Assembly (NCBI GenBank): GCA_036250195.1
Contig: JAVHZZ010000003.1
Span: 20,663,504-20,727,503 of the forward strand
Direction: 5' to 3'
Length of the DNA: 64,000 bases
From: Mixophyes australis
Lineage: Eukaryota > Chordata > Amphibia > Anura > Limnodynastidae
Below are positions 32,521 through 44,133 of this stretch, piece after piece. Under the pieces are notes generated by a model. It did no database searches. It was not told where the DNA came from and was given only the letters and a program-made list of their open reading frames with translations. Position 1 is the stretch's first letter. Every line of letters begins with the position of its first letter. Both the position numbers and the translations under genes were made by a program.

Positions 32521-32860
32521 GGACAGCACGGTGGCTCAGTGGTAAGCACTTCTGTCTCACAGCACTGGGGTCATGAGGTCAATTACCGACCATGGCCTTA
32601 TCTGTGGGGAGTTTGTATGTTCCCCCCGTGTTTGCGTGGGTTTCCTCCGGGTGCTCCGGTTTCCTCCCACACTCCAAAAACATACTGGTAGGTTAATTAG
32701 CTGCTAACAAATTGACCCTAGTCTCTCTCTGTCTGTCTGTGTGTGTGTGTGTGTGTGTTAGGGAATTTAGACTGTAAGCTCCTATGGGGCAGGGACTGAT
32801 GTGAGTGAGTTCTCTGTACAGCGCTGCGGAATCAGTGGCGCTATATAAATAAATGGTAAT
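32521..32860 (+). mobile_element. V-SINE, full length
   Basis: Complete head (GGACAGCACGGTGGCTCAGT), B-box region, core, an internal (GT)n at about 32738-32758 and tail GCGCTGCGGAATCAGTGGCG plus TATATAAATAAATGG. Confidence 0.92.
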
Positions 32861-32936
32861 ATTAATCTACATCTGATTGCATTTAATATTTTGCCACCGT
32901 CACACATTGATTTCTTACATTTTGATTAAACATTTA

Positions 32937-33112
32937 GGGCTAGATTTACTAAGCTGCGGGTTTGAAAAAGTGGTGATGTTGCCTATAGCAACCAATCAGA
33001 TTCTAGCTGTCATTTATTTAGTACCTTCTACAAAATGACAGCTAGAATCTGATTGGTTGCTATAGGCAACATCCCCACTTTTTCAAATCCGCAGCTTAGC
33101 AAATCTAGCCCC
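32937..33112. mobile_element. Palindromic CCAAT-core MITE, copy 1
   Basis: Two arms of about 85 bp: GGGCTAGATTTACTAAGCTG on the left and CAGCTTAGCAAATCTAGCCC on the right. The inner parts are GCAACCAATCAGATTCTAGC and GCTAGAATCTGATTGGTTGC. TTA precedes and TAG follows the element, so a TWA-type duplication is possible. No coding content. Confidence 0.9.
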
Positions 33113-33381
33113 TAGTCAGTGTACACGGATTGGAAAAGAAATACAATGCCAGACCATGCCAACATGTTGGACTTGGCTCTGCACATTGTCCATCCGTTTC
33201 AGTACAGTAATCAATGATATTCCTATGTTGTGCCGAGTTGGTGCTGTGGTCACAACTGCTTGAACACAGCTGGTACCTGCGTAAAACGGCCCCTACCTGT
33301 GTAACCGCAGGTATCTGGTGACTATGGAAGATATAGATGTCACAGTACAGAGAAATGTCATCTAGATAATATATAGCAGTT

Positions 33382-33540
33382 TTAGGTTTATCAAAACTTC
33401 TACAAAGGAAAAGTAGAGCTGTTGCCCATAGCAACCAATCAGATTCTACGTATCATGTTCTAGTACATTTTAGAAAATGATGTTTAGAATCTGATTGGTT
33501 GCTATGGGCAACACATCTACTTTTCCTTTTGATAAATCTA
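33382..33540. mobile_element. Palindromic CCAAT-core MITE, copy 2
   Basis: Arms TTATCAAAACTTCTACAAAG and CTTTTCCTTTTGATAAATCT, with the core GCAACCAATCAGATTCTACG and its complement. It belongs to the subtype with an AAGGAAAAGTAGA arm, like 59988. Confidence 0.85.
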
Positions 33541-33935
33541 CCACTTAGATTGAGCAGCACTGCAGAACCCAGGATAGAAGGGGACCGATCATCCCAATTC
33601 ACATTCAGAGGGGCAAGTTTCATCTTGACAAGAGTAAAAATTAGATCGGGGTCAGGGCGTTTATTGTATTTTCCAACAAACATGATGTGTTTACTATTAA
33701 TTGACAAATACTGTAGTATGTGGTCTGCTGTGAGGAATCATACATTAGGGATGAACAGCTTGTTGCCTGTTTTAATGGGGGTGACGGGTCTATGAAAGTG
33801 TAGAACGGTCTGCAGTCTGTGTGAAAGAATTCGGAATGTATTAGTAGGTGAATAGGCAGGAAAAATTTATATTTTTCAACAAATATCAACTTCCTAACCC
33901 TAGAAAATAAGAAAAGATAGAATTACATCTAACTT
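33541..33935. other. No gene recognised
   Basis: Non-coding, no repeat identified. Confidence 0.5.
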
Positions 33936-34187
33936 ATACTTGCCATACTCTCCCGGAATATCCGAGAGCCTCCCGGAATGTCCGGGAGCCTCCCAGATTC
34001 CGAGTAGGTATCCCGGACTCCCGGGAGAGTATAGCATCCTCCGGCATCTGCCCACTTCACTAATTAGAGCCAAAATGCTGCGGCATTTGGCTCTAGGGGC
34101 AATTTGCATAGCCCCGCTCCCAAAACGCCCACCTCCCCCAGGCAGCTCCTGGACGCGGTCTTCTTAAAGTCGGGAAGTATGATCTAA
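33936..34187. mobile_element. 'CATACTTGCCAACT' hAT family copy
   Basis: ATACTTGCCATACTCTCCCG on the left, with several CCCGGAATGTCCGGGAG hairpin-like blocks. The right side, AAAGTCGGGAAGTATGATCT, is a degraded form of AAAGTTGGCAAGTATG. Target duplication not clear. Confidence 0.7.
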
Positions 34188-35320
34188 CTTGCAGAAATAT
34201 GGGAAAGTTATTGGACAGTTGGTCCATATTGATAAACGGGGACTGTCACTGGATATTGAGGACACTTGGCATATAGTTATTCATCGGTAACATGTCTCTG
34301 TGAACCTCCTCAGTACTGAGGAGTGTAGTAACAGGACTGTCACACTGTATCAGTGCTCTGTATGACCAGACATGCCAGGACTTGTCTCCATAGTCTCACC
34401 TAGAGCCTGTGACTGTAGATTACACTGTAACAGCTTCCAGTCATTGTTCACTGTCTGTCAGATCCGCTGTCAGCAGATACACAGCATCTATTTCCCTTCG
34501 GTCGTCATTGCACTGATGTGTACACACAGTGGCTGCGATGGGTGATAATCTCACCACCCTCTTGCTGCAGACAGGTACATTTAATTATTAATACCTGTAA
34601 TCATACATTTTACAGTGCTCAATGCAGACAGTCAGGGGCTGATGCGGAGATAGTACGGAGCCAGTTTGCGTGAAATCGCTTTGTGCACATGTACCCGTGC
34701 GTGATGCCAGCCGGCGTAGGGGAGGATTAGCAAACCGCTTGTGATTGGCTGCTTGAGATTGAACCGCTGATGCTGATTGGTTCTTTCTTCTTCGCTCAGG
34801 CATATATTATGTATGTCTGTGCGTTATTTTTTGGGGGATAGGGGCGTTGTTTCTGTGGTATTAGAGAACTTTTTTTAAGTTTTATGGATGCCTAATGGCG
34901 AATGTGTTTGTTGCACATAAAGTAAATGTACGATCACTTACCTGGGAGTGTGAGCAGAGATTCCAAAGCCCAAGGAGCCGTCATAGATAACGTCCTTCTC
35001 ATTCTTTATTCATAATACCATAAGCCTTTGTATAAGAGTTGTGTCACTATATAGGCAAATATCGCAAGCATTTCATCTAGCTGCAAGATCAGTATCAGTA
35101 ATTAATGCATTTGCATCAAGACAATTGTCATCTTGTAAAGTATTACCGGTCATTCTTCTGCTTCCAGCCAGAAAACTAAACTAAAAAGTGAAACAAAAAT
35201 AAATAAATGAACATAAAACCAATGTCTTTTCCGCCCAATGAGCAGTCCAGACCTAGGCATGTGCTTAGTTGGCCTATTTGATAAGCCACCTAAAGATTAT
35301 AATTAAATAAATACAATATA
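34188..35320. other. No gene recognised
   Basis: Non-coding. Minus-strand 71-codon frame at 34588-34803 without family. Confidence 0.5.
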
Positions 35321-35518
35321 CCTACCAACATTTTGAAACGTGAAATAGGGACAAAAAAGCCCCACCCCCAATCTGACGAAACCCCTCCCACATCCGTCCA
35401 CAGATGCCTACATTCTTGCTAAGACACGCCCACATTCCGACAAACCTCCTGCCTTTCAGAGTCAGAGAATCGGAACAGTCCTGCCAAAACCGTGACCAAC
35501 TTCCTCTTTTAAGTGTAC
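35321..35518. mobile_element. Possible MITE fragment of the 'CATACC...CCAACA' family
   Basis: ATACCTACCAACATTTTGAA opens the segment, followed by GGGACAAAAAAGCCCCACCC and AGACACGCCCACATTC, similar in style to 20850 and 39341. The right end is not identified. Confidence 0.4.
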
Positions 35519-35519
35519 C

Positions 35520-35786
35520 TCATACTTGCCAACTGTTCTGGAATGTCTGGTAGACTCCCGAAATCCGGGTAGGTCTCCCGGACTCCCGGGAGAACAGGCA
35601 AGTATCCCGCACATTGCAATTTAGTCGCCAAATTGCGGTGAACATGTCATTTTGGCCCCGCCCCCCGCGACAAAATTACATCATTTTGTTGTTGGGTGGA
35701 GCCAAAAGTACACCCCACCCCCTCCCGCCCTCCAACCACGCTCCCTGGCGGGATCTCCCAGAATTCACTATTCAAAGTTTGGCAAA
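35520..35786. mobile_element. 'CATACTTGCCAACT' hAT family copy
   Basis: Left end CATACTTGCCAACTGTTCTG, hairpin-like CTCCCGGACTCCCGGGAG, GC-rich middle with CATTTTGGCCCCGCCCCCCG, and a degraded right end TTCAAAGTTTGGCAAAG. Confidence 0.75.
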
Positions 35787-36546
35787 GTTCTGTCAACTGC
35801 TCACAGTGGAAGCGGCCATTTTGTGGACTGAACCAACATTCATTCTGTCAGTTAACTAGGAATCAATGCATAGCTCACAAAATTTAGAAAAGGAAAAAAT
35901 TAGGGAAGAAATAAAAAAAAAAATGCACTTGGCCTGCAAATCAGACCTAAATTTGACCAACCACAGATGTGTTCACTTTCCGGAAGGCACCACCCCTGTC
36001 AGGTCTGTAGATTGGTACAGTCCCTCCAGAACCAGTGGTGTTATTAGTTCCTAGTGAATGTATAGCCTACAGTCTGATGAATATTGGGGTCAGCCCACTT
36101 TCTTTCGCCAGCAGGGTTATTGCTGTAAGGTTAGTGGGCCTCACACTCAGCTAATGTCTTACAAAGGTTCATACTAAGCTCTCACTTCCAGGGTCTGCAA
36201 TTTGTTAGTGTCATTCCCACTGGCATGCCCGGACCTTGGGAAATCCGCAGTGCAGTATAGTGTGGGAGATAGCGATGTGTCTGTGGACGTATGAATGTAA
36301 TCATAGTGTACCTGCATACACAATTGTGTAATCCACAGATAATAATGGGGAAAAACACATTGTATTATCCCTATATGCCTGGAGAAGACTGATTTGTGTC
36401 TGTTTTAACTCTGGTCAGAACTTGCCTGGAACACATAGAAAGTGCTCTGAAAATCCTTATAGGAAGTTGTAATGAATAAAACCACTGGAGGATTATAATT
36501 AGGGAGGTTGTTGGGTCTGAAAAAAGTGAATATAGCTGGTTCCTAA
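35787..36546. other. No gene recognised
   Basis: Non-coding, A-rich near 35885-35930. Confidence 0.5.
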
Positions 36547-37990
36547 AAGTCTGTCAGAGCAGTGTAGTCTGCACCCATGAGACCAGGGCTGCCAAGAGGA
36601 ATTCAGGGCCCCGGTACAACAAATTCATGGGGCCCCCCTTTATAGTTGAGCATGGTGAAAAAAAATTATTGATAGTGGGTGTGGCATATAATTGGGGCGT
36701 GGCTATGCATCATTGGGGCGTGGCTAGTAGATCAAAATCGGTAGGCCCTGAATTCGCCAGAGCGGGACATATGTTTAAGGACATCTAGCACCACAGTGTA
36801 GTATATAAAGGACGCAGTGTGTACAGAAAGAGTTCACAGTCTTGACCTGCACCTTACATTGGGCATAACACTCACCAAAAATTGGGATTGTCCCATTAGA
36901 ATCACAACATTTCACAAACTGTCCTACCTGTTCTTCTCACTTTCACCACCTGTGGCTGCAGGTTTCTTTAGTTGCGGCTTCTCTGGATCCTGGAATGTTG
37001 GGGGCCCTATTTGGAAAAAAAAATGGGTACATTTTGAATATTCAAAGCAGTCCCGGCGTTAAATCAATAGCACCTACGATTAATAATTAGGTCTTCCTCC
37101 AGCCCCAACATTAAAATAATAGTATTCCCATTTAATAAATAAACATATTTCCCTACCTACAAACAGTCCCAGCAATTAATTAATAGTATTTACATTTCAT
37201 AAATATAACTATTTTCCGCAACCAAAACTGTCATTAAAAAATTCATACTCACATTTAATAAAGAGACCTCATTCTCTTTTGACCCTCTTCACACTCTGCC
37301 ATGCTGCTCCCCCCCTCTTCTTCATCACCACACTGTGCCTTTCTCTCTCTCCCCTCTCATCACGCTCATACACAGACAGACACTAGAGTCAATTTTTGAT
37401 AGCAGCCAATAGACCTACCAGTATGTTTTTGGAGTGTGGGAGGAAACCGGAGCAGCCGGAGGAAACCCACGCAAACACAGGGAGAACATACAAACTCCAC
37501 ACAGATAAGGCCATGGTCGGGAATTGAACTCATGACCCCAGCGCCGTGAGGCAGAAGTGTAACCACTGAGCCACTGTGCTGCCCTCTTCTATCTTTCTTT
37601 TCTGTGTTTCTTCTCTTCTGATCTCTTCTGCCCTCCTCTCTCCTCTGTCTTCTTTCTTCTGTGCGCCGCTCCTCACTGTTGGGTGTGTCATATCACACCC
37701 GACATTCAGTGCAAACGGAGGAGGGATGACGCCGGCGCCGCGGTCATGTGTAGTCTGCACCCATGTGATTGATTGATGAAGTCTGTCAGAGCAGTGTAAT
37801 GTGCACCCATGTGATTGATTGATTGATTATGTCTGTCAGAGCAGTGTAACGTGCACCCATGAGACTGATTGATTAATTGATTATGTCTGTCAGAGCAGTG
37901 TAATCTGCACCCATGGGACTGATTGATTGATTGATTGATTGATTATGTCTGTCAGAGCAGTGTAATCTGCACCCATATGATTGAGTAAGT
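36547..37990. repeat. Roughly 62-bp tandem repeat with (GATT)n, interrupted by 1.17 kb
   Basis: The unit TGTCAGAGCAGTGTARTCTG, CACCCATGNGATTGATTGAT... occurs about four times at 37748-37985 with 2-6 GATT repeats per unit. An isolated partial unit (GTCTGTCAGAGCAGTGTAGT, CTGCACCCATGAGAC) lies at 36549-36583. Between them, 36584-37747 begins CAGGGCTGCCAAGAGGAATT, a hAT-like start also seen at about 40398, and contains a V-SINE. The two edges repeat GTGTAGTCTGCACCCATG, as expected if an insertion split the array. Confidence 0.7.
37371..37584 (-). mobile_element. V-SINE, tail missing
   Basis: Minus strand. Head ends at CCACTGTGCTGCC. The core GGAAACCGGAGCAGCCGGAG and B-box region are present. It stops before the L2-like tail, in CT-rich sequence at about 37370. 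Confidence 0.88.
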
Positions 37991-38317
37991 CTTTATGATT
38001 GGCATGGCAGTTAAAGCTGGAGTACTGATACTGTTATAGCAACCGGCTGAATATCACAGAGTATGGCCCCAAAATGACCCTAATGGCCAGTAAGGATCCT
38101 GTGAAAATGGGTTTGATGATCATCATAGGTGTATGTAAATACAAATAGAGGGGGACGTTGGAAGATATCCAGCTGACCAACCTTTGTACCGAATGAGCAG
38201 ATCTCTTCCAATGTGTGTGTCAATGATCCTACCGCTCTGTGCTCAGGAAAAGCACAAGGATCACTGATGTGTGTGGCCAGCTTGCTGCAGATCTTACTGG
38301 TACAATAAATCGCCTTG

Positions 38318-38489
38318 TAAATGTATCAAGCTGTGGGTTTAAAAAAGTAGAGATGTTGCCTATAGCAACTAATCAGATTGTAGTTATCATTTATATAATA
38401 CCTTCTACAAAATGACAGCTAGAATCTGATTAGTTGCTATAGGCAACATCTCCACTTTTTTAAACCCGCAGCTTGATACATTTACCCCC
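38318..38489. mobile_element. Palindromic CCAAT-core MITE, copy 3
   Basis: Arms AATGTATCAAGCTGTGGGTT and AACCCGCAGCTTGATACATT. The inner motif is GCAACTAATCAGATTGTAGT (CCAAT changed to CTAAT) and ATCTGATTAGTTGCTATAGG on the right. Confidence 0.9.
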
Positions 38490-38947
38490 AAGTCTTAAAA
38501 TGTTGTGGTACTTGCTCTATAAACAGAAAACTTGAACAACCTGTCAGCATGAGGTTTGTCTTAGTCGATAGAAGCCATCAAGCACAGTAAATCGGTTAAA
38601 TGTAATCCCATTATCCTTTGTATCCAGATGCATTAGTAGTTTTAATTTGAAGAAAATGGATATTTCGAGCCTTATTTAGAGCCATGTAGCATTCATTCCT
38701 CTCTCAGCTCTCATCGCCCAGTACCTGTTAGACTCTTGCACCCTGTTATTAAATGTTAAAAGACAATGATCAGAAAATGGAGAATGAAATGTGAGAGTGA
38801 GTAGATTAGGCTTTTCCCTGGTACCCATCAGTGAGACGGCGGTACAGGTAGATGTTGTAGACTCATCATGGTGAATGGGCAGTTAGCTGTGGTAAAGGGT
38901 AAATATTCCTTCTCCAAAAGGGTTTTTTTTATTGTTCCAAATGTAAG
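38490..38947. other. No gene recognised
   Basis: Non-coding, no repeat identified. Confidence 0.5.
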
Positions 38948-38955
38948 CATTATAC

Positions 38956-39258
38956 CATACTTGCCAACTCTCCATGAATGTCCGGGAGACTTACGCATTT
39001 CGCCTGAGTCTTACAGACTTCCGGGAGAGTGTGACAATCTCCCGGATCTGCCTACTTCACGCAGAATCAGGTCCAAAACACTGCAATTCCCCGGGAATCT
39101 CTGTGTTTGGCCCCGCTCCCAGCTGTAAAATGATGCGTTTGCAGCATTACGTCACAAGGGCGGGTCCAAAATGACGCAAATTTTGGAGCCCCGCCCCCAT
39201 CACACCCATCTCCCCCGGCAGGCTCCCGGAAGCCAACTTTAGAAAGTTGGCAAGTATA
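38956..39258. mobile_element. 303-bp hAT MITE, 'CATACTTGCCAACT' family, exact TSD
   Basis: Ends CATACTTGCCAACTCTCCAT and TTTAGAAAGTTGGCAAGTAT + A. It is flanked by CATTATAC at 38948-38955 and 39259-39266, a perfect 8-bp duplication. The interior is CpG- and GC-rich with GGCCCCGCTCCC and GCCCCGCCCCC blocks. Confidence 0.92.
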
Positions 39259-39340
39259 CATTATACTAATCGTATCTTTCATTATTATATTCTGTGATTA
39301 TGGGCCTTTCAATATTTCCGTTAAAGAAAATCATCAATCC

Positions 39341-39676
39341 ATAACTTCCAACCGCCCCAATTTAGACAGGACAGTCTGGATTTGAGGGCCCTGTTCCACC
39401 ATACCAATCGGGACAGCTTTGTTCCAATCGATGGGAAAGTTGACAAGTATAGTCTGTTCACTGCTGCTTTGAGTGACCGAACAGTGGTGACTGGGTGCGC
39501 ACGTCAATGAACGTGTTTGGAGGGGAGGGTGGGAGAGAACGGACAGCCTAGCGCTTCAAAATCGCTAGACACACCCCCTGGGTGTGGCCACACCACCATA
39601 ATGACTTGCTACGCCCCAATGGGATGTGACCACGCCCCCTGTCCTAAGGCCGCCTAACCAAATGTTGGAAGGTATG
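39341..39676. mobile_element. 'GGACAGTC...GGAGGTATG' MITE
   Basis: Left CATAACTTCCAACCGCCCCA, right AACCAAATGTTGGAAGGTAT + G form imperfect inverted ends. The interior has GGACAGTCTGGATTTGAGGG and GTGACCACGCCCCCTGTCCT, matching 20850-21049. No exact target duplication seen. Confidence 0.65.
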
Positions 39677-40061
39677 ATCTGTCTATAGACAAAGTCTTCC
39701 TGCAGGTATTATAGCATTAGACTTGGTTACACATTATACATCGTCCATCGCTGAATGATTGCACAGTGCTATGGGAGTGTCTCAATCTGCTTGTATTTTT
39801 TTTCAAAATTAAGAGACACCTTTGTTGTGGCCAAATACAGAAAAATCAGGTCTGCTTACAGCCAGAGCTTCTAATCCAGATTTGCAATTTGCTAATCCTT
39901 TGGTGTTTTAGTATTTTGAAAAATAAAGTGACATTTTTGGAAAGTCTCCTTGTACTCAGTAGGGCACTGTCGATAATTGAAATGCAATAATGGTATAGGC
40001 CTGCATAATTCACAAGCTATATAACTGTCATCTGTATAAGGGTTTCCTCCTTTGCAGTTAT

Positions 40062-40087
40062 TATTATTATTATTATTATTATTAATA
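40062..40087. repeat. (ATT)n microsatellite
   Basis: About 8 ATT units. Confidence 0.95.
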
Positions 40088-40128
40088 AGAATATTGCAGT
40101 TTCCATATTTGAATTATGATGGTATGGT

Positions 40129-40303
40129 CAGGGGAGGGCTGGCAAATTTTGGCCTGGGGCACAAGACTAAACTCAGCAGCCTATTAAAAATATTTGAAAG
40201 GGAATAAAATGCAAGTGGCCCAGTGACCCAGTCCAAGGTAGCCTACAATGGGACCAGCCCGGGGGGCAGACGCGCCTCTACCCCCCTGCACAGCCTGCCT
40301 CCG
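40129..40303. mobile_element. 175-bp hAT MITE (CAGGGGAGGGCTGG family) with exact TSD
   Basis: Starts CAGGGGAGGGCTGGCAAATT and ends CACAGCCTGCCTCCG. It is flanked by GGTATGGT at 40121-40128 and 40304-40311. The interior TATTAAAAATATTTGAAAGG and CCCAGTGACCCAG match the copies at 21623 and 49586. Confidence 0.9.
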
Positions 40304-40549
40304 GGTATGGTGGTACTTAAAACTTCTAGTTTGCTGTACACAGTTTCAGTCCCCGATTTCTGGTCCGTCCTCTGGGGAGAGACTTCTAAGTTGCCTTAGT
40401 CGCCAAGAGGAATTTGGGCCCCCCGGTAGAGCAACTTTCTGGGTCCCCCTCGTCCGCACATAGTAAGAGAAGGAATGGGAGTCCAGTTATTAGAAAAACA
40501 CCTACAAACTACTGAAAAATATATATAATATTGTCAGTATAGAGATTGT

Positions 40550-40712
40550 GGGGTAGATTTATCAAAACCTTCTAAAAAGGCAAATAGAGGTGCTGCCCAT
40601 TACAACCATCAGATTCTAGAATGTACTAGATAAGTGATAGCTAGAACTTGATTGGTTGTTTTGGGCAACACCCCTACTTTTGTTTTTTTAGAAGGTTTGA
40701 TAAATCTACCCC
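40550..40712. mobile_element. Palindromic CCAAT-core MITE, copy 4
   Basis: Arms GGGGTAGATTTATCAAAACC and AGGTTTGATAAATCTACCCC. The cores are decayed (ACAACCATCAGATTCTAG on the left, TTGATTGGTTGTTTTGGGCA on the right). Confidence 0.88.
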
Positions 40713-40799
40713 GTATGTTTATTAGACTTTGGTAATCTTGAATTGCAGCATTGATATAAAAATGCTATCTTACAATTTTTAAATTATGACAAGTGGGGC

Positions 40800-41380
40800 T
40801 TGTAGGATGAACGCACTTAAAGGGCGACAGGGTTTGTAACAGGCTGAACAGTTACCTGAAGGGGTTAACATCGGGTGGGGCCCGACCAATGGTAGTTCCT
40901 GTGGGAGGGTCCTGGATTGAATATAGCAGGCTGTACTTCCTGGTCAGTCTCGCTCTGCAGCACGAGATCCCACCCACCCACTCCTTAGTTTAAGTATTTT
41001 ATGTGCTAACGTGGGGGTAGGAAGGCACTGCGTTCAGCGGCTGATTAGTGGGCGCACAGGTATTTGTTCGTAGGTCACTGTCCCCTTAGAGGCACCAGTA
41101 ACTCCTTTTTTGGTCCTTCGGTGAGGAAGGTCCATGTTCGGCTCGGTGAGGGAGGGCAGCGTGAGTTTAAAAGGGGCAGTCACTCTGACGGCAATTCAGC
41201 GCATGATAGTTTGGGATGTGTTCCCCATGGTTAGTGGATGTACTGCGGTTTGCGCCAGTTCCCACGTTATCTAGTTGTATCAGCTTGTGAGCTGTACCGC
41301 AGTGCCCTTTCTCCGCCACCATAGGTTTAGTTTAATATTAAAATAATAATAAATGTCCTTCCATTTTTAGCAAATTATAT
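40800..41380. mobile_element. LTR-like interspersed repeat, copy of the 14213 family
   Basis: Ordered similarity to 14213-14640 (see that entry). Contains GGGGCCCGACCAATGGTAGT, a CCAAT-like motif, and TATAGCAGGCTGTACTTCC. AATAATAATAAATGTCC near 41345 may mark a polyadenylation region. Ends could not be fixed, so the class is uncertain. Confidence 0.4.
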
Positions 41381-41574
41381 ATGACTCCGTGTGTTATTTG
41401 TATATAAATGTTTAAGAATTTTAAGGTTGATGTGAAGATTATGGGAACATACACAGTGAGCCCTTTATAACTATAAGTCTACAGTATGGAATTAATATGC
41501 AATAGTTTATATCTTGATTTACAATTGAGTTCAAGTCCAACTACTACTTAGCTCACCACTGAAATATCTACACA

Positions 41575-41850
41575 TTGTCTTCTTTCAGATTGTCTTCTCC
41601 CCTTGTCATTATCATTCCCATCTCCCATGTCATTATCATCATCATCATTCACACCTATTGTTATTATGCTTGTTGTTCTTGTCTCTCCTCCTCATATTGT
41701 CATCTTCTGGCCACCTACCCATTCCATTATCTTTCTTTTCTATCCTCCTCTATGTCTTCATTTATATCTCAAGTTTACTCTTCCCATTCCCATGTCATCA
41801 TCCTTACTATCCATCCCTCATTTTCCCATCTATTCCATTAAGACATCTAG
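41575..41850. repeat. Low-complexity pyrimidine-rich tract
   Basis: CT- and CAT-rich sequence with irregular TCATTATCATCATCATCATT repeats. The overlapping frames of 76-89 codons (Ser, Phe, Ile, His-rich) are compositional artefacts. Confidence 0.7.
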
Positions 41851-42049
41851 GGTGTGGTTCATCAAAGGGTGAAAAGCCAAATTCCTGACAAAATTAGGAG
41901 TTGTCACCAGCGATGAGGCTTTGTTTCTTAATTTTGCTACATCAAAGCGTTACCACCATCTTTGCATGGTGAAGCCTATTAATCAAGTATCGCTGTACTT
42001 TGCTTTCTTGAATTGCAGCAATAACCAGGTTTCTAACCTATGTGTTCTG

Positions 42050-42545
42050 AATTCCAGGGAAATTTGTTGGTGTTGGAAGTTTTGAGCTCAAGTAAGAGCT
42101 GGCTCAAGGGTTCCCTGGAGTGAATGGAGAGTGAGGGAGGGCCTCCATTCATTAGGCCTAGTTCATGCCTTCTGATCTGCCAGTCAGACAGCAGGCTAAT
42201 TAATAGTTCTACCTACAAGGTGTAGTGTAAAAGCTGTAAGCTTTCTCAGTCAGTCTCTCTCATTACCTGGGGAACGACACTGGAATCCTCCATTGGGATA
42301 GGAAACTGCTATTTGTTTGTAACGGAACTAGACTTCACATCTGCTGTTTGTGAGCTGGATATTAGGTTCTTCCACACTTAGAGAGGGGCTGTCTAATGTA
42401 TTAGTTTGAAGCCAGGATTTATTTTGCTGTGTTATTTTGCTTTTCATCTTTAATAAAACTAGTTGTGACTATTTGTAACAGAACATTTACGGCTGCGGTG
42501 TGGGAAAGTTCCCCGTCTGCCCAGGAGACGTCATCTGCACCCTAA
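42050..42545 (+). mobile_element. Possible LTR
   Basis: It has the general plan of a short LTR: CT-rich middle (AGTCAGTCTCTCTCATTACC), a TTTAATAAAACTAG signal at about 42451, and a short GC-rich end (GACGTCATCTGCACCC) before an (AT)n. No matching copy in this window and no proven ends, so this is a weak call. Confidence 0.25.
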
Positions 42546-43089
42546 TAACGCGACCACATATATATATATATTTACCTACATAATATTCGGTACAGAAACA
42601 TGGGTTAACCTGTGTATTTACGCTGTAGTTGGACATGTAAGAATAATGTTTATGAGTTTTAAGAAGAAGGTTATGTCTTTATTACAAGTACGGTAACAAA
42701 TAAAACTAATGTTCATTGGGCATTTTAGTTCAATATAATGGTCCGGCAGGCTGATCTGTGTGGATGAGAGTCTGTATGGTTCATGTCTGGTTTCCACATT
42801 AAACTAGCCAAACATTTCAGAGTAAATAGCCTAATCTTTGCCTTACAAGTAAACTTTGCTTTTTCTCTTTGTAGCAGCAATAATACTGAGTGCCGGATTA
42901 GCTCTCTCTTTGTTCCATAGGTGCTAACATGCTAAAGCGCTGACCTTTCCGAGAGATTTCAGGAGATCCTTATCTGTTTCTATGATAAGCCCAGCAATTC
43001 ACAACAGGCACTTGTTTAAAAGTCCAAGACGAGATCTGAAGGTTAAAAAATATTTTCTTAAGCAGAACTAGCCCCTTGTATTAACTCCA
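42546..43089. other. No gene recognised
   Basis: Non-coding. (AT)n at 42558-42570. Confidence 0.5.
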
Positions 43090-43265
43090 GGTGGTACATT
43101 TACTAAACTGCGGGTTTGAAAAAGTGGAGATGTTGCCCATAGCAACCAATTAGATTCTAGCTGCCATTTTGTAGAATGTACTAAATAAATGATAACTAGA
43201 ACCTGATTGGTCGCTATAGGCAACATCTCCACTTTTTAAAACCCGCAGTTTAGTAAATACCCCCA
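43090..43265. mobile_element. Palindromic CCAAT-core MITE, copy 5
   Basis: Arms GGTACATTTACTAAACTGCG and CGCAGTTTAGTAAATACCCC. The cores are GCAACCAATTAGATTCTAGC and GAACCTGATTGGTCGCTATA. Confidence 0.9.
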
Positions 43266-43508
43266 GCAGTTTTCTTTATTGTCACATGTTACAACATGGC
43301 CGCAGTCCTGCCGTATGTTTATGCTGACATTATAATTTGCTTAAAGGCAACTTTTTTGGGGGGTGAAATTATTATTTGCTTTCATGTTATATCTTTGGCT
43401 AAAGATATTTCTGTGGAGGAGAGTTTGCTGACATGATTATTTGTATAGCAACTATTATGGAGTGCTTTCCAGAGAATATTGGATGGGTCCCTGCTCCACT
43501 GAAGCTTA

Positions 43509-44133
43509 GGGGAATATTCAATTGTCAGCGAGTTGTTTTTGTTTGACCGTGTAAAGTCATTTTAATGCTGTTTTGTTATCATTTTCGGGCGGGTAAACTT
43601 TACCCGCGATTCAATTCCATTTTTAACGCTATGTTTTTTTTTCATAAAACGGTCCTCTCGCGCTCCAGTAGAAGGTCTATTGAAAGTACAGGTTGTGTGC
43701 GAGAGGCAGCCATGTTAAAAGTTATTCAATTGATTTTTAACACGGCGGGTAAAACAGGAAAATACGCTGTTTTATCTCGCACCTCCTTGGGGTGTGTTAA
43801 ACATAAAAAACCTCTGAAAAGTATTTGAAATCACGTAATAATGTGAAAAAAAAGTTAAACTTATGTTTATCACTAATGCCTTATATGTAAAAGTTGATTT
43901 CCTTGTGAAAAAATAATGAAATAAAATGAACATAAAAAAATCACTAATTATATTTATGTATATTTTTGGTATAAATATGAATGTAGTAATGAGTTTTGAC
44001 ATGGTATAGATGATTGTATGGTAAAAAATAGTTCAATTAAAAAAAAAGCTAAAGAAAGTACTGTAATGTAGATATTATCAATTTGTAATGCAATCTAATG
44101 TATGGAAATGTATGCAAAACCTTTTTTGGAAAA
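43509..44133 (-). mobile_element. Truncated copy of the 'TATTCAATTG' element, inverted
   Basis: GGGGAATATTCAATTGTCAG at 43509 to GCAAAACCTTTTTT at 44133 is the reverse complement of about 44953-45565. Shared words include CACCTCCTTGGGGTGTGTTA, GATTATTATCA-like AT-rich text and CGGTCCTCTCGCGCTCCAGT. It lacks the segment corresponding to 44717-44950. TTA precedes it (43506-43508), as for Harbinger insertions. Confidence 0.85.
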
